Assembly: GCA_017411805.1 (NCBI GenBank)
Contig: JAFQPI010000050.1
Location: 17,887-81,886, forward strand
Origin: Clostridia bacterium
Lineage (GTDB): Bacteria > Bacillota > Clostridia > Oscillospirales > CAG-272
DNA: 64,000 bases
Reading direction: 5' to 3'
Shown: positions 35,040-45,959 of the stretch, one piece after another
Layout: each line of letters starts with the position of its first letter
How positions within the stretch are numbered: position 1 is the first letter of the stretch
The notes under the pieces: generated by a model
The model's database searches: none
Seen by the model: only the letters and a program-made list of their open reading frames with translations
Told to the model about the DNA's origin: nothing
Program-made: the position numbers and the translations under genes

Positions 35040-36830
35040 ATGGATTATAGAGAATACAGAAGCAGTTATGAAACTCAGGAGGAGAGCAGAACTCCGGCAC
35101 GCGAGCAAAAGAGTGCGAAACCGATATTAATTGCAATAGTGCTTCTTGCATTAATATTATGTATAGTAATTGCGCTTCTTTGCGTAAACTTGTTTGTAAG
35201 ACCGAATTACGTGGCGAGAAGCGTGACGGTCGAGGCGGGAAGAAAAACTATTGAAGCAAATGATTTCCTTATCGACAAAAGTCATAATGCAATTTTTGCC
35301 GAAGGCGTTGAATATGATCTTTCTGCTGTCGGAGAATACAGCATCAGGCTTGTCGTTGACGGTAAAGAGTGTACAACTAAGCTTGTGGTTGTTGATACAA
35401 AGCCGCCCGTTGGCAATGTTCGCAATATTTCCGTTTGGCAGGGAAGCAGCCTCGAGGCGATAAACTGCGTTTCTGATATCAAGGACGCTACCGCTGTAAA
35501 TGTAAGCTTCAAAAACCGTCCCGATACCTCAAGCCTCGGAAAGCGAGAGGTTACCGTTATCCTTGAGGACGGAGGCGGTAATAAAACCGAGTATACTTTC
35601 GTGCTTGACGTTGTATCGACAGAGGGCTTGCTTTATACACGATATGTCTCCGAGCTTGGCGATCCAATTCCCGAGGCAGACGTGTTTACAGGCAAACCCG
35701 GAGTCGGTGAATACCTTTCGGATATTTCTTCCATAAGCTCAAATACAGCGGGCATATATATGCTTCAGGTCTCGGCAAACGGCAACGTGTTTGACGTTGT
35801 GCTCGAAATTGCAGACAGCATTGCGCCGGTCGCTACGGTCTCCCCGCAGGTATGCTTCAACAGGATCCCCGAGGCTTCCGAGTTTGTTACGGGTATTGTT
35901 GACATGAGCCGCGTTACCGTCAAGTATGAGACTGAACCCGATCCTAAGGTTTCGGGAAAAATCGACGTAATTATCATTCTGAGTGATGAGTACGGAAATT
36001 CGACCTCTTATCCTACCTATTTCACCGTAATGAATGACACGACTCCTCCCGAGATACTGAAGGCTCCCGCAGAGCTCGAGGTCGATACCGGCGCGACGAT
36101 CATATGGCGTGCGGGTGTTGAAGCGAGTGACGACAGCGGAAAATTTGAGCTTTCACTCGATACAGCGGGCGCAAATCTCGATGTTCCCGGGGTTTATACT
36201 GTCGAGATCGTTGCAAAGGATGAAGCAGGCAACGAGACACGCCGCAAGGTCAAACTTACGGTTCATGATGGTAGCGTGACAGAGGACATGCTCATGGACG
36301 TTATCAAAAAACGCGAGAAGGATCTCGGCGTAACGAATAAGATGTCCGCTGAGGAAAAGGTATATGCCGTTTTCAGATACGTGTATGATAATATGAAGTA
36401 CAGCAATACGTCTTCCCATATCGACTGGAGACAGGAGGCTTACGTCGCGCTTGACGGCGGATTTAAGGGCGACTGCTTTACTTACTGTGCCACTTCTTAT
36501 GCGCTTCTTAAATATCTTGGCTTTGATGTCCTTATCGTAGAAAGAGCGGAATCCGCAAAGATCGAAGGAACGGGAACTCATTTTTGGGTACTCGTGAATA
36601 TCGGCACGGCTGAAGCTCCACGTTGGTATCATTTCGATGCCACTCCGCAGCGTTCTCCCTTTAATCAGGCGACCTATCTTATGACGGACGCACAGATTGA
36701 GGCTTACACTAAGTGGCGAAACGATGATTACAAGCTTGAAAATTATTACACTTATGATGTCGAGAAATTCCCGGAGGTCTCCAAGTGGCAAATGGTGACG
36801 CTTGAGATACCCTCCAAGTATTTTGACTGA
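35040..36830 (+). CDS. Membrane-anchored transglutaminase-like protein with Ig-like repeats
   Basis: A 596-residue protein with one N-terminal membrane segment (about residues 28-52) and an extracytoplasmic remainder. Several Ig-like/cadherin-type modules (about 60-410) show repeated VVDTKPPVG, ADSIAPVATV and MNDTTPPEIL-style junctions. A C-terminal transglutaminase-like cysteine domain has a complete triad: Cys479 (KGDCFTYC), His514 (THFWVLV) and Asp533 (WYHFDATP). It probably acts on wall or surface proteins as a crosslinker or peptidase; the substrate is not known. Fourteen bases separate it from the next lipoprotein gene. Confidence 0.85.
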   Translation: MDYREYRSSYETQEESRTPAREQKSAKPILIAIVLLALILCIVIALLCVNLFVRPNYVARSVTVEAGRKTIEANDFLIDKSHNAIFAEGVEYDLSAVGEYSIRLVVDGKECTTKLVVVDTKPPVGNVRNISVWQGSSLEAINCVSDIKDATAVNVSFKNRPDTSSLGKREVTVILEDGGGNKTEYTFVLDVVSTEGLLYTRYVSELGDPIPEADVFTGKPGVGEYLSDISSISSNTAGIYMLQVSANGNVFDVVLEIADSIAPVATVSPQVCFNRIPEASEFVTGIVDMSRVTVKYETEPDPKVSGKIDVIIILSDEYGNSTSYPTYFTVMNDTTPPEILKAPAELEVDTGATIIWRAGVEASDDSGKFELSLDTAGANLDVPGVYTVEIVAKDEAGNETRRKVKLTVHDGSVTEDMLMDVIKKREKDLGVTNKMSAEEKVYAVFRYVYDNMKYSNTSSHIDWRQEAYVALDGGFKGDCFTYCATSYALLKYLGFDVLIVERAESAKIEGTGTHFWVLVNIGTAEAPRWYHFDATPQRSPFNQATYLMTDAQIEAYTKWRNDDYKLENYYTYDVEKFPEVSKWQMVTLEIPSKYFD

Positions 36831-36844
36831 CGAAAGGAAACAAC

Positions 36845-37378
36845 ATGAGATCAATTAAAATATTATCTACCATTCTGTCTATTTTACTGATCGCGGTATG
36901 CTTTGCATCATGCGGAGGAGGCGGCGATATAGTTCTGCCCGACGAAAGCGACGAAGTAACTACAGGTTCTTCGCAAACCAATGCCTATGCCTTCGTCTAC
37001 AAAAGCACAAACGTTATCCCCCATACAAAAATGTCCGAGGTGTTAAGCGGTATCGGCGAACCGACTTCTTACGAGGAAAGTAACAGCTGCTATTACCAGG
37101 GTCTTGATAAGGACTATACCTATCCCGGCTTCAAGCTTCGCACCTATCCCGTTGACGGCGTTGACTACGTTCTCAATGTCTGCTTTACGGATGACTCTGT
37201 TACGACCCCCGAGGGGATCATGCTCGGTTCGACACGTGATGAGGTTATAGCGGCTTACGGAAGTTCCTTCACCGAGGAGAACGGCAATACAATTTACACC
37301 AAGGGAAAGACCGAGCTCCGCTTCAGATTTTCGGAGAATGGCGTGACTGCCATCGAATATTGGGCAATCGAGAACTAA
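36845..37378 (+). CDS. Lipoprotein of unknown function
   Basis: A 177-residue lipoprotein with signal peptide and lipobox FASC (Cys23). The mature part carries a segment with NSCYYQGLDKDYTYPGFKL and a later GIMLGSTRDEVIAAYG that recalls small repeat modules in other clostridial lipoproteins (SmpA/DUF-type beta folds). I do not assign a family. An AAAGGAAA site precedes the ATG, and it is presumably co-transcribed with the transglutaminase gene. Confidence 0.75.
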   Translation: MRSIKILSTILSILLIAVCFASCGGGGDIVLPDESDEVTTGSSQTNAYAFVYKSTNVIPHTKMSEVLSGIGEPTSYEESNSCYYQGLDKDYTYPGFKLRTYPVDGVDYVLNVCFTDDSVTTPEGIMLGSTRDEVIAAYGSSFTEENGNTIYTKGKTELRFRFSENGVTAIEYWAIEN

Positions 37379-37461
37379 AAAGACAATTTACTTGCAGATT
37401 AGCACTCTATCTGCCAATATTCACAAATAATTCACAAAAAATCAAAACAAAAGAGTAAAAA

Positions 37462-37564
37462 AACGGCATCGTTTGTGGTATATTATTAGCGTGAGTTAGC
37501 ACTCAAGATAAAAGAGTGCTAAAGAGCGCGCCGCAAACGGTGTCGTTCCTTTTTGCGAAAGGAG
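37462..37564 (+). promoter_or_regulatory. Nested inverted repeats and ribosome-site-masking hairpin before hrcA
   Basis: A 17-base arm at 37462-37478 pairs with 37531-37547; all three mismatches are G-U compatible. It encloses the CIRCE dyad. Further on, TTCCTTT (37546-37552) pairs with AAAGGAG (37558-37564), which is the hrcA ribosome site, around loop TTGCG. A -10-like TATATT (37479-37484) lies right after the 5' arm, so that arm is transcribed only from an upstream promoter. Confidence 0.5.
37496..37522. promoter_or_regulatory. CIRCE operator (HrcA binding site)
   Basis: An exact consensus CIRCE: TTAGCACTC (37496-37504), 9-base spacer, GAGTGCTAA (37514-37522), 48 bases before hrcA. HrcA binds it to repress the operon until heat shock. 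Confidence 0.97.
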
Positions 37565-37570
37565 AAAGAA

Positions 37571-38683
37571 ATGTACGGAAGTGAGCTTAGCAACAGAAAA
37601 AAGCAGATACTCAAGGCTATCGTTGAATCTCATATCGAGCTTGGCGAGCCGATCGGTTCAAAGTCGCTTATGCAGCTGCCCGGCATAAGCTGCTCCTCCG
37701 CAACCATCAGAAACGAGATGGCGGAGCTTGAGGAGCTCGGTTATCTCGAACAGCCGCATACCTCGGCGGGCAGAGTCCCCTCGCAGCTTGGATACAGATT
37801 TTACGTTGATCAGCTGATAGAGCACTATGCTATGACCAAAAACGAGATCGCACAGATCGATCGCATACTCAAAAGCAAGACGGCTGAGCTCGATCAGATC
37901 CTGCTGACAGCCTCGAAGCTTGCTTCCGCAATGACGAACTATACAGGTCTTGCAGTCAAGCCCGGCAGATCCTCTGCGGTCATAACGAGATTTGAGACGG
38001 CTTATATAGATGAATACAATTTCGTACTCATCATGATAAATGCCTCGGGAAACGTTATTTCAAAGCATATCAGAATGACCTCGCCCAAGTCGCAAAGTGT
38101 TGTTGCGCAACTTGCCGCGATTCTTAACGAGACTGTAGTTAATCTTCCGGCTGACGCGCTCAACATGTCTGTCATGCTGAGGCTCGAGGAGGAGATGGGC
38201 GCAGACGCGGAACTTGTTGCCCCTATTATAAAGACGATATACACCACCCTCACGGAAAATGACGGAGGAGAGCTTCAGCTGACCGGTATCGGAAATCTGC
38301 TTCAATACCGTGATTACGAAAGCCCCGAGCAGCTCGGCGACCTCCTCGGAACTCTTGAGCAGAAGGACGAGATCTTAAAGCTCGTTTCCGAGAAGCAAAA
38401 TGATGATATCTCGGTCCTTATCGGATCGGAATCGTCTGTCAAGGTAATGAACAACTCTGCGATTGTATTTAAGCCGATAGTAAGGGATGGAAAAACGCTC
38501 GGAGTTATCGGAGTCCTCGGACCGCTCCGAATGGATTATGCAAAGGTTCTCGAGACCATCGAGCGGCTCTGCGGTTCTGTCGGCGAGATAATGGATGAAT
38601 ATTCTGCGCTCGCGCCTCCCGGCAAGAAAAATAACGTAACAAAAGAAATTGATATAAAGGATGGAAACAATGACCCAAGCTGA
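37571..38683 (+). CDS. hrcA: Heat-inducible transcription repressor HrcA
   Basis: A 370-residue HrcA: N-terminal winged helix (SNRKKQILKAIVESHIELGEPIGSKSL), then GAF-like and dimerisation regions. It represses CIRCE-bearing heat-shock genes and depends on chaperones for folding. The ATG at 37571 has AAAGGAG 6 bases upstream; longer starts would include that site. The exact CIRCE upstream shows autoregulation. Its C-terminal coding end overlaps grpE. Confidence 0.96.
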   Translation: MYGSELSNRKKQILKAIVESHIELGEPIGSKSLMQLPGISCSSATIRNEMAELEELGYLEQPHTSAGRVPSQLGYRFYVDQLIEHYAMTKNEIAQIDRILKSKTAELDQILLTASKLASAMTNYTGLAVKPGRSSAVITRFETAYIDEYNFVLIMINASGNVISKHIRMTSPKSQSVVAQLAAILNETVVNLPADALNMSVMLRLEEEMGADAELVAPIIKTIYTTLTENDGGELQLTGIGNLLQYRDYESPEQLGDLLGTLEQKDEILKLVSEKQNDDISVLIGSESSVKVMNNSAIVFKPIVRDGKTLGVIGVLGPLRMDYAKVLETIERLCGSVGEIMDEYSALAPPGKKNNVTKEIDIKDGNNDPS

Positions 38684-39248
38684 AGAAAAGAAGATTCCTG
38701 ACACCGAAGAAGAAGTCAAGGCAGAAACTCCCGCAACCGAGGAAGAGAAGACCGAGACCCCCGAGGCTGAAACAAAGAAGGAAAAGAAAAATAAAAAGAC
38801 CCGCGAGCTTGAAGCAAAGATCACAGAGCTCGAGGCTTCGGTTGCAGATCGCGACGATAAATATCTCCGTCTTGCTGCCGAGTACGATAACTTCCGCCGC
38901 CGTTCGCAGAAGGAAAGAGAGAGCGTATATTCGGATGCTTACGCCGACGCAATAAACGCCCTGCTTCCCGTTCTTGACAATCTCGGACGCGCTGTGGGAT
39001 GCGAGGATCCCAAGGCACTTGCCGACGGACTCGCGCTCATCCTCAAGAGCTTTGAAGAAGGACTCGCTAAGCTCGGTATAGAGGAGATCAAGGCTCTGGG
39101 CGAGACCTTCGACCCCGAGCGTCACTATGCCGTTCTTCATGTTGATGACGAGAATTACGGCGAGAGCGAGATCGTTGAGGTGCTCCAGAAGGGATACACC
39201 AGAGGCGATAAGGTCATCAGATACGCGGTCGTAAAGGTCGCAAACTAA
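38670..39248 (+). CDS. grpE: Nucleotide exchange factor GrpE
   Basis: A 192-residue GrpE: charged N-terminus rich in Glu/Lys, long coiled coil (about residues 40-90) and a C-terminal beta domain with HYAVLHVDDEN and LQKGYTRGDKVIRYAVVKVAN. It drives ADP release from DnaK. I chose ATG 38670, with AAAGG 9 bases upstream, over ATG 38661, whose ribosome site would abut it. It overlaps hrcA by 14 bases. Confidence 0.94.
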   Translation: MTQAEEKKIPDTEEEVKAETPATEEEKTETPEAETKKEKKNKKTRELEAKITELEASVADRDDKYLRLAAEYDNFRRRSQKERESVYSDAYADAINALLPVLDNLGRAVGCEDPKALADGLALILKSFEEGLAKLGIEEIKALGETFDPERHYAVLHVDDENYGESEIVEVLQKGYTRGDKVIRYAVVKVAN

Positions 39249-39254
39249 TTTTGA

Positions 39255-41120
<1,866 letters not shown>

Positions 41121-41133
41121 TAATTGAAATACC

Positions 41134-41164
41134 GTGGGAAGGGCGAAAAAATCGCTCTTCCCAC
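41134..41164 (+). other. Stable hairpin between dnaK and dnaJ
   Basis: A 13-bp stem (41134-41146 with 41152-41164, one G-T pair) with loop AAAAA. No T-run follows, so it probably stabilises or processes the mRNA rather than ending it. Differential dnaK/dnaJ expression is inferred. Confidence 0.7.
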
Positions 41165-41199
41165 AAAGCAGTATATAAATACATCAAAAAGGCAGACTT

Positions 41200-42330
41200 A
41201 TGGCTAAAAGAGATTATTATGAGGTGCTCGGTGTAGACCGCGGTGCCGATGAAGATACTATAAAAAAGGCTTACAGAAAGCTTGCAAAGAAATATCACCC
41301 TGATATGAACCCCGGGGACAGCGAGGCTGAGGCTAAGTTCAAGGAAGTAAACGAGGCGTATGCTATCCTTTCCGACTCGGAAAAGAAATCTGCATACGAT
41401 AATTACGGTCATGCGGCGTTTGAAAACGGCGGCGCAGGCGCGGGCGGATTTGATATGGGCGACATCGACCTTGGCGATATTTTTGGAAGCATGTTCGGCT
41501 TTGGCGGCTTCGGCGGATCTTCGCAGAGAAGAAAGAATGCTCCCCGCAGAGGAGAGGATATCGGCTATGCCGTGAACGTAACCTTCGAGGAAGCGGCTTT
41601 CGGTGTCAAGAAGGAAATGGAGTTCTCGAGAATCGCAAGATGTGCCGAATGTAACGGAAGCGGCTCTAAGGACGGAAAGACCGAGACTTGCCAGACTTGC
41701 GGCGGTACGGGACAGCGCAGAGTAATGCAGAGACTCGGCGGTATGTCATTCCAGAGTACGACAACCTGCGAGGCTTGCCGCGGAACTGGTAAGATCATTA
41801 AGGAGCCCTGCTCAAAGTGCCGCGGTAACGGCATGACCAAGCAGCAGAAAAAGATCACGGTAACGGTTCCCGCGGGAATCGATAACGGCGGACGCATTGC
41901 GATCAGAGGTATGGGTAACGACGGCGCAAACGGCGGACCTGCAGGCGACCTCATCGTTGAGATCAGAGTGAGAAATCATCCTCTCTTTGACCGCCGCGGA
42001 TATGATATTTACTGTGACGTACCGATCACGGTCGCGGAGGCTACCCTCGGCGCCGAGATCGACGTACCCACCCTCGAGGGCTCGAAGAAGTACACAATCC
42101 CCGAGGGAACCCAGACGGGTACTTCTTTCACCCTCCGCGGATGCGGAACATGCCGACTTGAGAATCCCGACCGCAGAGGCGATCTCATTTTCACCGTCGT
42201 TGTAGAGACTCCCAAGGGGCTTAATTCGAAGCAGCGTGAGCTGATGCGTCAGTTCGCCGAGGCTTGCGGTGAATCGAACTACGGGAAAAAGCAGAGATTT
42301 TTCAGAAAGAATAAGAAAAACGAGGACTAA
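41200..42330 (+). CDS. dnaJ: Chaperone DnaJ (Hsp40)
   Basis: A 376-residue type I DnaJ. J domain (1-65) with HPD at 33-35, Gly/Phe-rich linker, four CxxCxGxG zinc motifs ([32 protein letters not shown]), then C-terminal peptide-binding domains. It delivers unfolded proteins to DnaK. Confidence 0.98.
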   Translation: MAKRDYYEVLGVDRGADEDTIKKAYRKLAKKYHPDMNPGDSEAEAKFKEVNEAYAILSDSEKKSAYDNYGHAAFENGGAGAGGFDMGDIDLGDIFGSMFGFGGFGGSSQRRKNAPRRGEDIGYAVNVTFEEAAFGVKKEMEFSRIARCAECNGSGSKDGKTETCQTCGGTGQRRVMQRLGGMSFQSTTTCEACRGTGKIIKEPCSKCRGNGMTKQQKKITVTVPAGIDNGGRIAIRGMGNDGANGGPAGDLIVEIRVRNHPLFDRRGYDIYCDVPITVAEATLGAEIDVPTLEGSKKYTIPEGTQTGTSFTLRGCGTCRLENPDRRGDLIFTVVVETPKGLNSKQRELMRQFAEACGESNYGKKQRFFRKNKKNED

Positions 42331-42333
42331 GCT

Positions 42334-43260
42334 ATGGCATACGAATATTCGGATTGGACACAGATCAGAGTCACCGTTAAGGTCAACGTGCTCGATCGCG
42401 TCGTTGCGATCATGTCTATGATAGATCCCAACCTCATGATCGAGGATATGAGCGATTTCCAGATCAACAACCGCTACGGCGAGCTTGTTGACGAGGCACT
42501 TCTCAATGCCGATAAGACGGTTTCAAGCGTTTCTCTCTTCCTTCCCGCAGATGAAAATTGCGACGAAACTCTTGCTTTTATCCGTGAAAAGCTTGCCGCA
42601 GAGGCTATCGAGGCTACAGTTGACGTCCGCGACGTAAACGAGGAAAGCTGGGTCAATACTTGGAAGCAGTATTATAAGCCTCTCCATATCGGAAACCGCA
42701 CCGTCATCGTCCCCAAGTGGGAAGAATACGAGCCCGAAGAAGGCGAGATCGTTGTCAGAATGGACCCCGGAATGGCATTTGGAACAGGCTCGCACGAGAC
42801 AACTCGCGGTATCATTCAGATGCTCGAAAACTGCATCACAGACGGATGCACCGTGCTTGACGTCGGATGCGGAAGCGGAATCCTTGCTATCTGCGCCGCA
42901 AAGTATGGAGCAGGACTCTGCCGAGCATACGATATCGACCCAATTGCCGTCGAGGTTGCCGCAGAGAATGCGATCGAAAACGGATGCGAGATCGAGTGTG
43001 CTGAATCCGATCTTCTCGCAGGCGTCAAAGCAGAGCAGTATGACGTTATCTGCGCGAATATCGTCGCGGATATCATCATCCGCATGGCACCCGACGTCGG
43101 AAAGTTTATGAAGGATACGTCAACTCTCCTCGCCTCGGGAATCATTACCGAGAGAGCAGAGGAGGTCACCGATGCCCTCGAGGCAGCAGGACTTTATATC
43201 GTCGAATCGATCGAGGATAACGGCTGGTGCGCATTAGCAGTTAAAAAGTTGATTAAATGA
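42334..43260 (+). CDS. prmA: Ribosomal protein L11 methyltransferase
   Basis: A 308-residue PrmA, which trimethylates ribosomal protein L11. The SAM-binding motif is VLDVGCGSGILAICAAKYG, with NIVADIIIRMAP downstream. It starts 3 bases after dnaJ, matching the hrcA-grpE-dnaK-dnaJ-prmA order of B. subtilis, and is the last gene of the operon. Confidence 0.95.
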   Translation: MAYEYSDWTQIRVTVKVNVLDRVVAIMSMIDPNLMIEDMSDFQINNRYGELVDEALLNADKTVSSVSLFLPADENCDETLAFIREKLAAEAIEATVDVRDVNEESWVNTWKQYYKPLHIGNRTVIVPKWEEYEPEEGEIVVRMDPGMAFGTGSHETTRGIIQMLENCITDGCTVLDVGCGSGILAICAAKYGAGLCRAYDIDPIAVEVAAENAIENGCEIECAESDLLAGVKAEQYDVICANIVADIIIRMAPDVGKFMKDTSTLLASGIITERAEEVTDALEAAGLYIVESIEDNGWCALAVKKLIK

Positions 43261-43265
43261 TAGAA

Positions 43266-43305
43266 AAAAGACTGTCTATCCCAAAAGGTAGGCAGTCTTT
43301 TGTTT
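43266..43305 (+). terminator. Intrinsic terminator of the heat-shock operon
   Basis: A 13-bp stem, 43266-43278 with 43289-43301 (AAAAGACTG.../...CAGTCTTTT), starts 5 bases after the prmA stop and ends in a T-rich tract. Confidence 0.9.
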
Positions 43306-43309
43306 GCTG

Positions 43310-43458
43310 AATGCAAAATGCTAAATGCAAAACGCAAATTAGTAAGTATATATCGTTGTTTAAAGTATATTCTTTGTATTTCGTGTTTACAATATACAGA
43401 AGCAATAAATGTAATTGTCAGTTTCATTTTGCATTTTGCATTTTGAATTTTGAATTTG
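43310..43458. repeat. AT-rich arrays of ATGCAAAA-type units in inverted orientation
   Basis: Left arm 43310-43340 carries ATGCAAAATGC, ATGCAAAACGC units. Right arm 43421-43458 carries the inverse TTTTGCATTTTGCAT and TTTTGAATTTTGAATT units. About 80 bases lie between them, holding no gene. This looks like an interspersed low-complexity element rather than coding sequence. Confidence 0.6.
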
Positions 43459-43486
43459 AAAAGCCGCCTCTGTCGAGACGGCTTTT
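43459..43486. terminator. Bidirectional terminator before the aspartate kinase stop
   Basis: AAAAGCCG (43459-43466) pairs with CGGCTTTT (43479-43486), with an inner CTC/GAG. It ends the leftward aspartate kinase gene and may stop readthrough from prmA. Confidence 0.8.
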
Positions 43487-43489
43487 ATA

Positions 43490-44818
43490 TTAGTCATTAA
43501 CAAATTCGTCGTAGATCGCCTTTACGGTGACCTCAAAATCGCGTTCCTCAACGCCGAGGATGATGTTGAGCTCGGAGGAGCCTTGATCGATCATTCGGAT
43601 GTTGACTTCTGCGTTTGATACCGCAGAGAAGACTCTCGCAGCCGTACCCTTTGCCTTGATCATACCGCGTCCAACGACCGCGATGAGCGCAAGTCCGTCG
43701 TCAACTGTAACGCTGTCGGGCTTGAGAGTGCGGTTCAGCGATGCGATGATCTTGTCGCGGATGGGATCAATATCCGAGGTCGCAACGATAACGCTCATCG
43801 TGTCGATGCCTGTGGGCATATGCTCGAAGGCGATTCCGTTTTCCTCGAAGACCTCGAGCATACGGCGGCCGTAACCGATCTGCGAGTTCATCAGATCGTC
43901 CTCAACGGTGAATACCGAGAATCCGCGTCTGCCCGCGATACCGGTGATTATGTGCTTGTTATCGTAATCCGAAGCCGAGGCAACGATCATTGTACCGTCG
44001 TCACCGGGGCGCATGGTGTTTCTGATATTGATCGGGATCCCTGCGATCCTTACGGGGAAGATAGCGTCCTCGTGAAGAACCGTAGCGCCCATATAGGAAA
44101 GCTCGCGGAGCTCACGGTAGGTAACGGTCTCGATCGCGCGGGGATTATCAATAATTCTCGGGTCAGCCATCATGAAGCCGGAAACGTCGGTCCAGTTTTC
44201 ATAAAGGTCAGCGCCCGCCGCACGAGCGACTATAGAGCCTGTTATATCAGATCCGCCTCGGGAGAATGTCTTGACCGTGCCGTTGGGCATAAGGCCGTAG
44301 AAGCCGGGTATGATCGCGTGCTCGTGGCGTGCAAGCTCTGCTGTAAGTACCTCGTGGGTCTTATCCGCGTCAAAGCTTCCGTTATCCTTAAAGAGGATGA
44401 CGTTCTCGGCGTCGATAAAATCAAAGCCGATGAACTTTGCGAGGATGAGTCCCGAGAGATATTCGCCACGGCTTGCCGCGAAATCGCGTCCGGCGCGGCC
44501 GAGTATGGCATTTTTGATATAATTCAACTCGCCGCTGATATCAAAGTCGAGACCGAGGTCCGTAATGATACCCTGGAAGCGGGCGCAGATGTTGCTGTAG
44601 CAGGTTTCAAATTCTTCCTTTGTAGACGCATCTCTGGCAAGACTGTAGCACTGATAAAGCATATCGGTGATCTTTATGTCGTCCGAGAAGCGTTTTCCCG
44701 GTGCTGATGGCACAACGTAGCGTCTGTCGGGATCCGCCGCAATGATTTCGGCTACTCTTCTGAATTTGTCGGCGTCCGCAAGAGACGAACCGCCGAATTT
44801 TACAACCTTGATACTCAT
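43490..44818 (-). CDS. Aspartate kinase
   Basis: A 442-residue monofunctional aspartokinase that phosphorylates aspartate for lysine, threonine, methionine and diaminopimelate synthesis. The start IKVVKFGGSSLADADKFRRVA and GGSDITGSIVARA are typical, and two ACT regulatory domains occupy about residues 300-442. Which amino acid inhibits it cannot be told. It is transcribed alone from a promoter at 44860-44887, with no lysine-riboswitch-sized leader. Confidence 0.94.
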   Translation of the reverse strand: MSIKVVKFGGSSLADADKFRRVAEIIAADPDRRYVVPSAPGKRFSDDIKITDMLYQCYSLARDASTKEEFETCYSNICARFQGIITDLGLDFDISGELNYIKNAILGRAGRDFAASRGEYLSGLILAKFIGFDFIDAENVILFKDNGSFDADKTHEVLTAELARHEHAIIPGFYGLMPNGTVKTFSRGGSDITGSIVARAAGADLYENWTDVSGFMMADPRIIDNPRAIETVTYRELRELSYMGATVLHEDAIFPVRIAGIPINIRNTMRPGDDGTMIVASASDYDNKHIITGIAGRRGFSVFTVEDDLMNSQIGYGRRMLEVFEENGIAFEHMPTGIDTMSVIVATSDIDPIRDKIIASLNRTLKPDSVTVDDGLALIAVVGRGMIKAKGTAARVFSAVSNAEVNIRMIDQGSSELNIILGVEERDFEVTVKAIYDEFVND

Positions 44819-44859
44819 TTGATTGCTCCGATCTCGTTTGTTTTACATTATACTATAAT

Positions 44860-44887
44860 ATTATACAGATTTTTTCGATTCTGTCAA
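44860..44887 (-). promoter_or_regulatory. Sigma-A promoter of the aspartate kinase gene
   Basis: Minus-strand TTGACA (44882-44887), 16-base spacer, TATAAT (44860-44865), about 40 bases before the ATG. Confidence 0.8.
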
Positions 44888-44987
44888 CAGAGAAATGTAA
44901 AAATTCTGTCTGATTTTTGAAATTTCTGTATTTTTTACAGTAATAAGTTATTATTCAGAGATCATTTTTTGCAAACTAACAGTATTA

Positions 44988-45959
44988 TCAGTCGTTGTAA
45001 TAAAAGAATTTGTAAAAATAGGGATAATCGGCGTAAAGATCTGCAAGCGTACCTCTTGAAGAATCCGCGGGGTCATTGATGGTAAAGCCGGAGGTTGTAA
45101 GTGACGACCCTCCCTTATAACCCGTAATAACCACCCAATGCTGACCGCCCGACGATGTTTTCGCACCGAAGAGAACAGGCTTGCCTGCGCGCAGCTGTTC
45201 GTAGATCTTTGCAAGGTAACCCGAGCTGCTATATACTGCGGTATAGTCGCTTGGCCAATAGACGTTGCCGGATGAAGTGTACTTAAGCTTCTTTGACATT
45301 GCATCAGGATATATTGTTTTTCCCGTGCGATACGTCTCTATCATTGCAATAGAGGTCGTAGTGCAGCCTACCCGGTAGATGGTTTTTCCGGAACTGCCGA
45401 GAGTGACGCTTGCCCATCTCTTATCTGTCTGCATATAATGCGGAACCGATAGTGAGACGGCGGGATAAGTACCCGTGCTTTTCAAATAGCTTGAGTTAAC
45501 GTAACCGAGCTTGGTGCCGTTATATAGAATACGGCTCCAATCACCGCTTGTCCATAAAACCAAAACGACCTCGCCGTTCGGGAGACTTCCTATTCTTGAA
45601 TAAGAAGTCCCCGCGCCGCTTCGGACGTTAAGATTTCCGCCTGCAGTCTTTACTGTCTTGGCAGTTGCACTAACGGTTTGTATGTAGTCGGAATGGCAAT
45701 AGCCGTACTTTCCATCGTCAAATTCCACATACCACCAATCGCCCGACTTCCACATCAGAGTCAGATAGCTTCCTCTGTAAAGAGAGGAGAGAACTTCAGA
45801 CGAGGCTGACGCCGAGCGTCTTACGTTAAGCGCGCTGCTTGCAGTTGACACTCGTCCCGCACGCGAATTGACCGACGCTGCGCTTGCGCCGAGAGGATAA
45901 GCCATGAGCGAGACGACCGTTACAGCCGATAAAATAAATGAAATGATTCTTTTCTTCAT
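44988..45959 (-). CDS. Secreted SH3-domain protein with C39-like cysteine peptidase domain
   Basis: A 323-residue exported protein. The signal peptide likely ends at ASA (about residue 27). Two bacterial SH3 domains (about 33-95 and 97-160), each with SALNVRRSA or NLNVRSGAG starts and GDWW/GDWS cores, bind the wall. The C-terminal Peptidase_C39_2 domain has Cys199 (VGCTTTS), His274 (QHWVVITG) and an Asn/Asp at 295-296 (INDPAD). It may hydrolyse wall peptides or process exported peptides. Weak hairpins (CTGTA/TACAG) lie downstream near 44927-44945. Confidence 0.85.
   Translation of the reverse strand: MKKRIISFILSAVTVVSLMAYPLGASAASVNSRAGRVSTASSALNVRRSASASSEVLSSLYRGSYLTLMWKSGDWWYVEFDDGKYGYCHSDYIQTVSATAKTVKTAGGNLNVRSGAGTSYSRIGSLPNGEVVLVLWTSGDWSRILYNGTKLGYVNSSYLKSTGTYPAVSLSVPHYMQTDKRWASVTLGSSGKTIYRVGCTTTSIAMIETYRTGKTIYPDAMSKKLKYTSSGNVYWPSDYTAVYSSSGYLAKIYEQLRAGKPVLFGAKTSSGGQHWVVITGYKGGSSLTTSGFTINDPADSSRGTLADLYADYPYFYKFFYYND

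Noticed and set aside
43310-43458. CRISPR-like array in the ATGCAAAA-type repeats.
   Set aside because: Units are about 8-11 bases, imperfect, without spacers of regular length; no cas genes are nearby.
44819-44987. Lysine riboswitch before the aspartate kinase gene.
   Set aside because: Only about 35 transcribed bases precede the start; a lysine riboswitch needs about 170.
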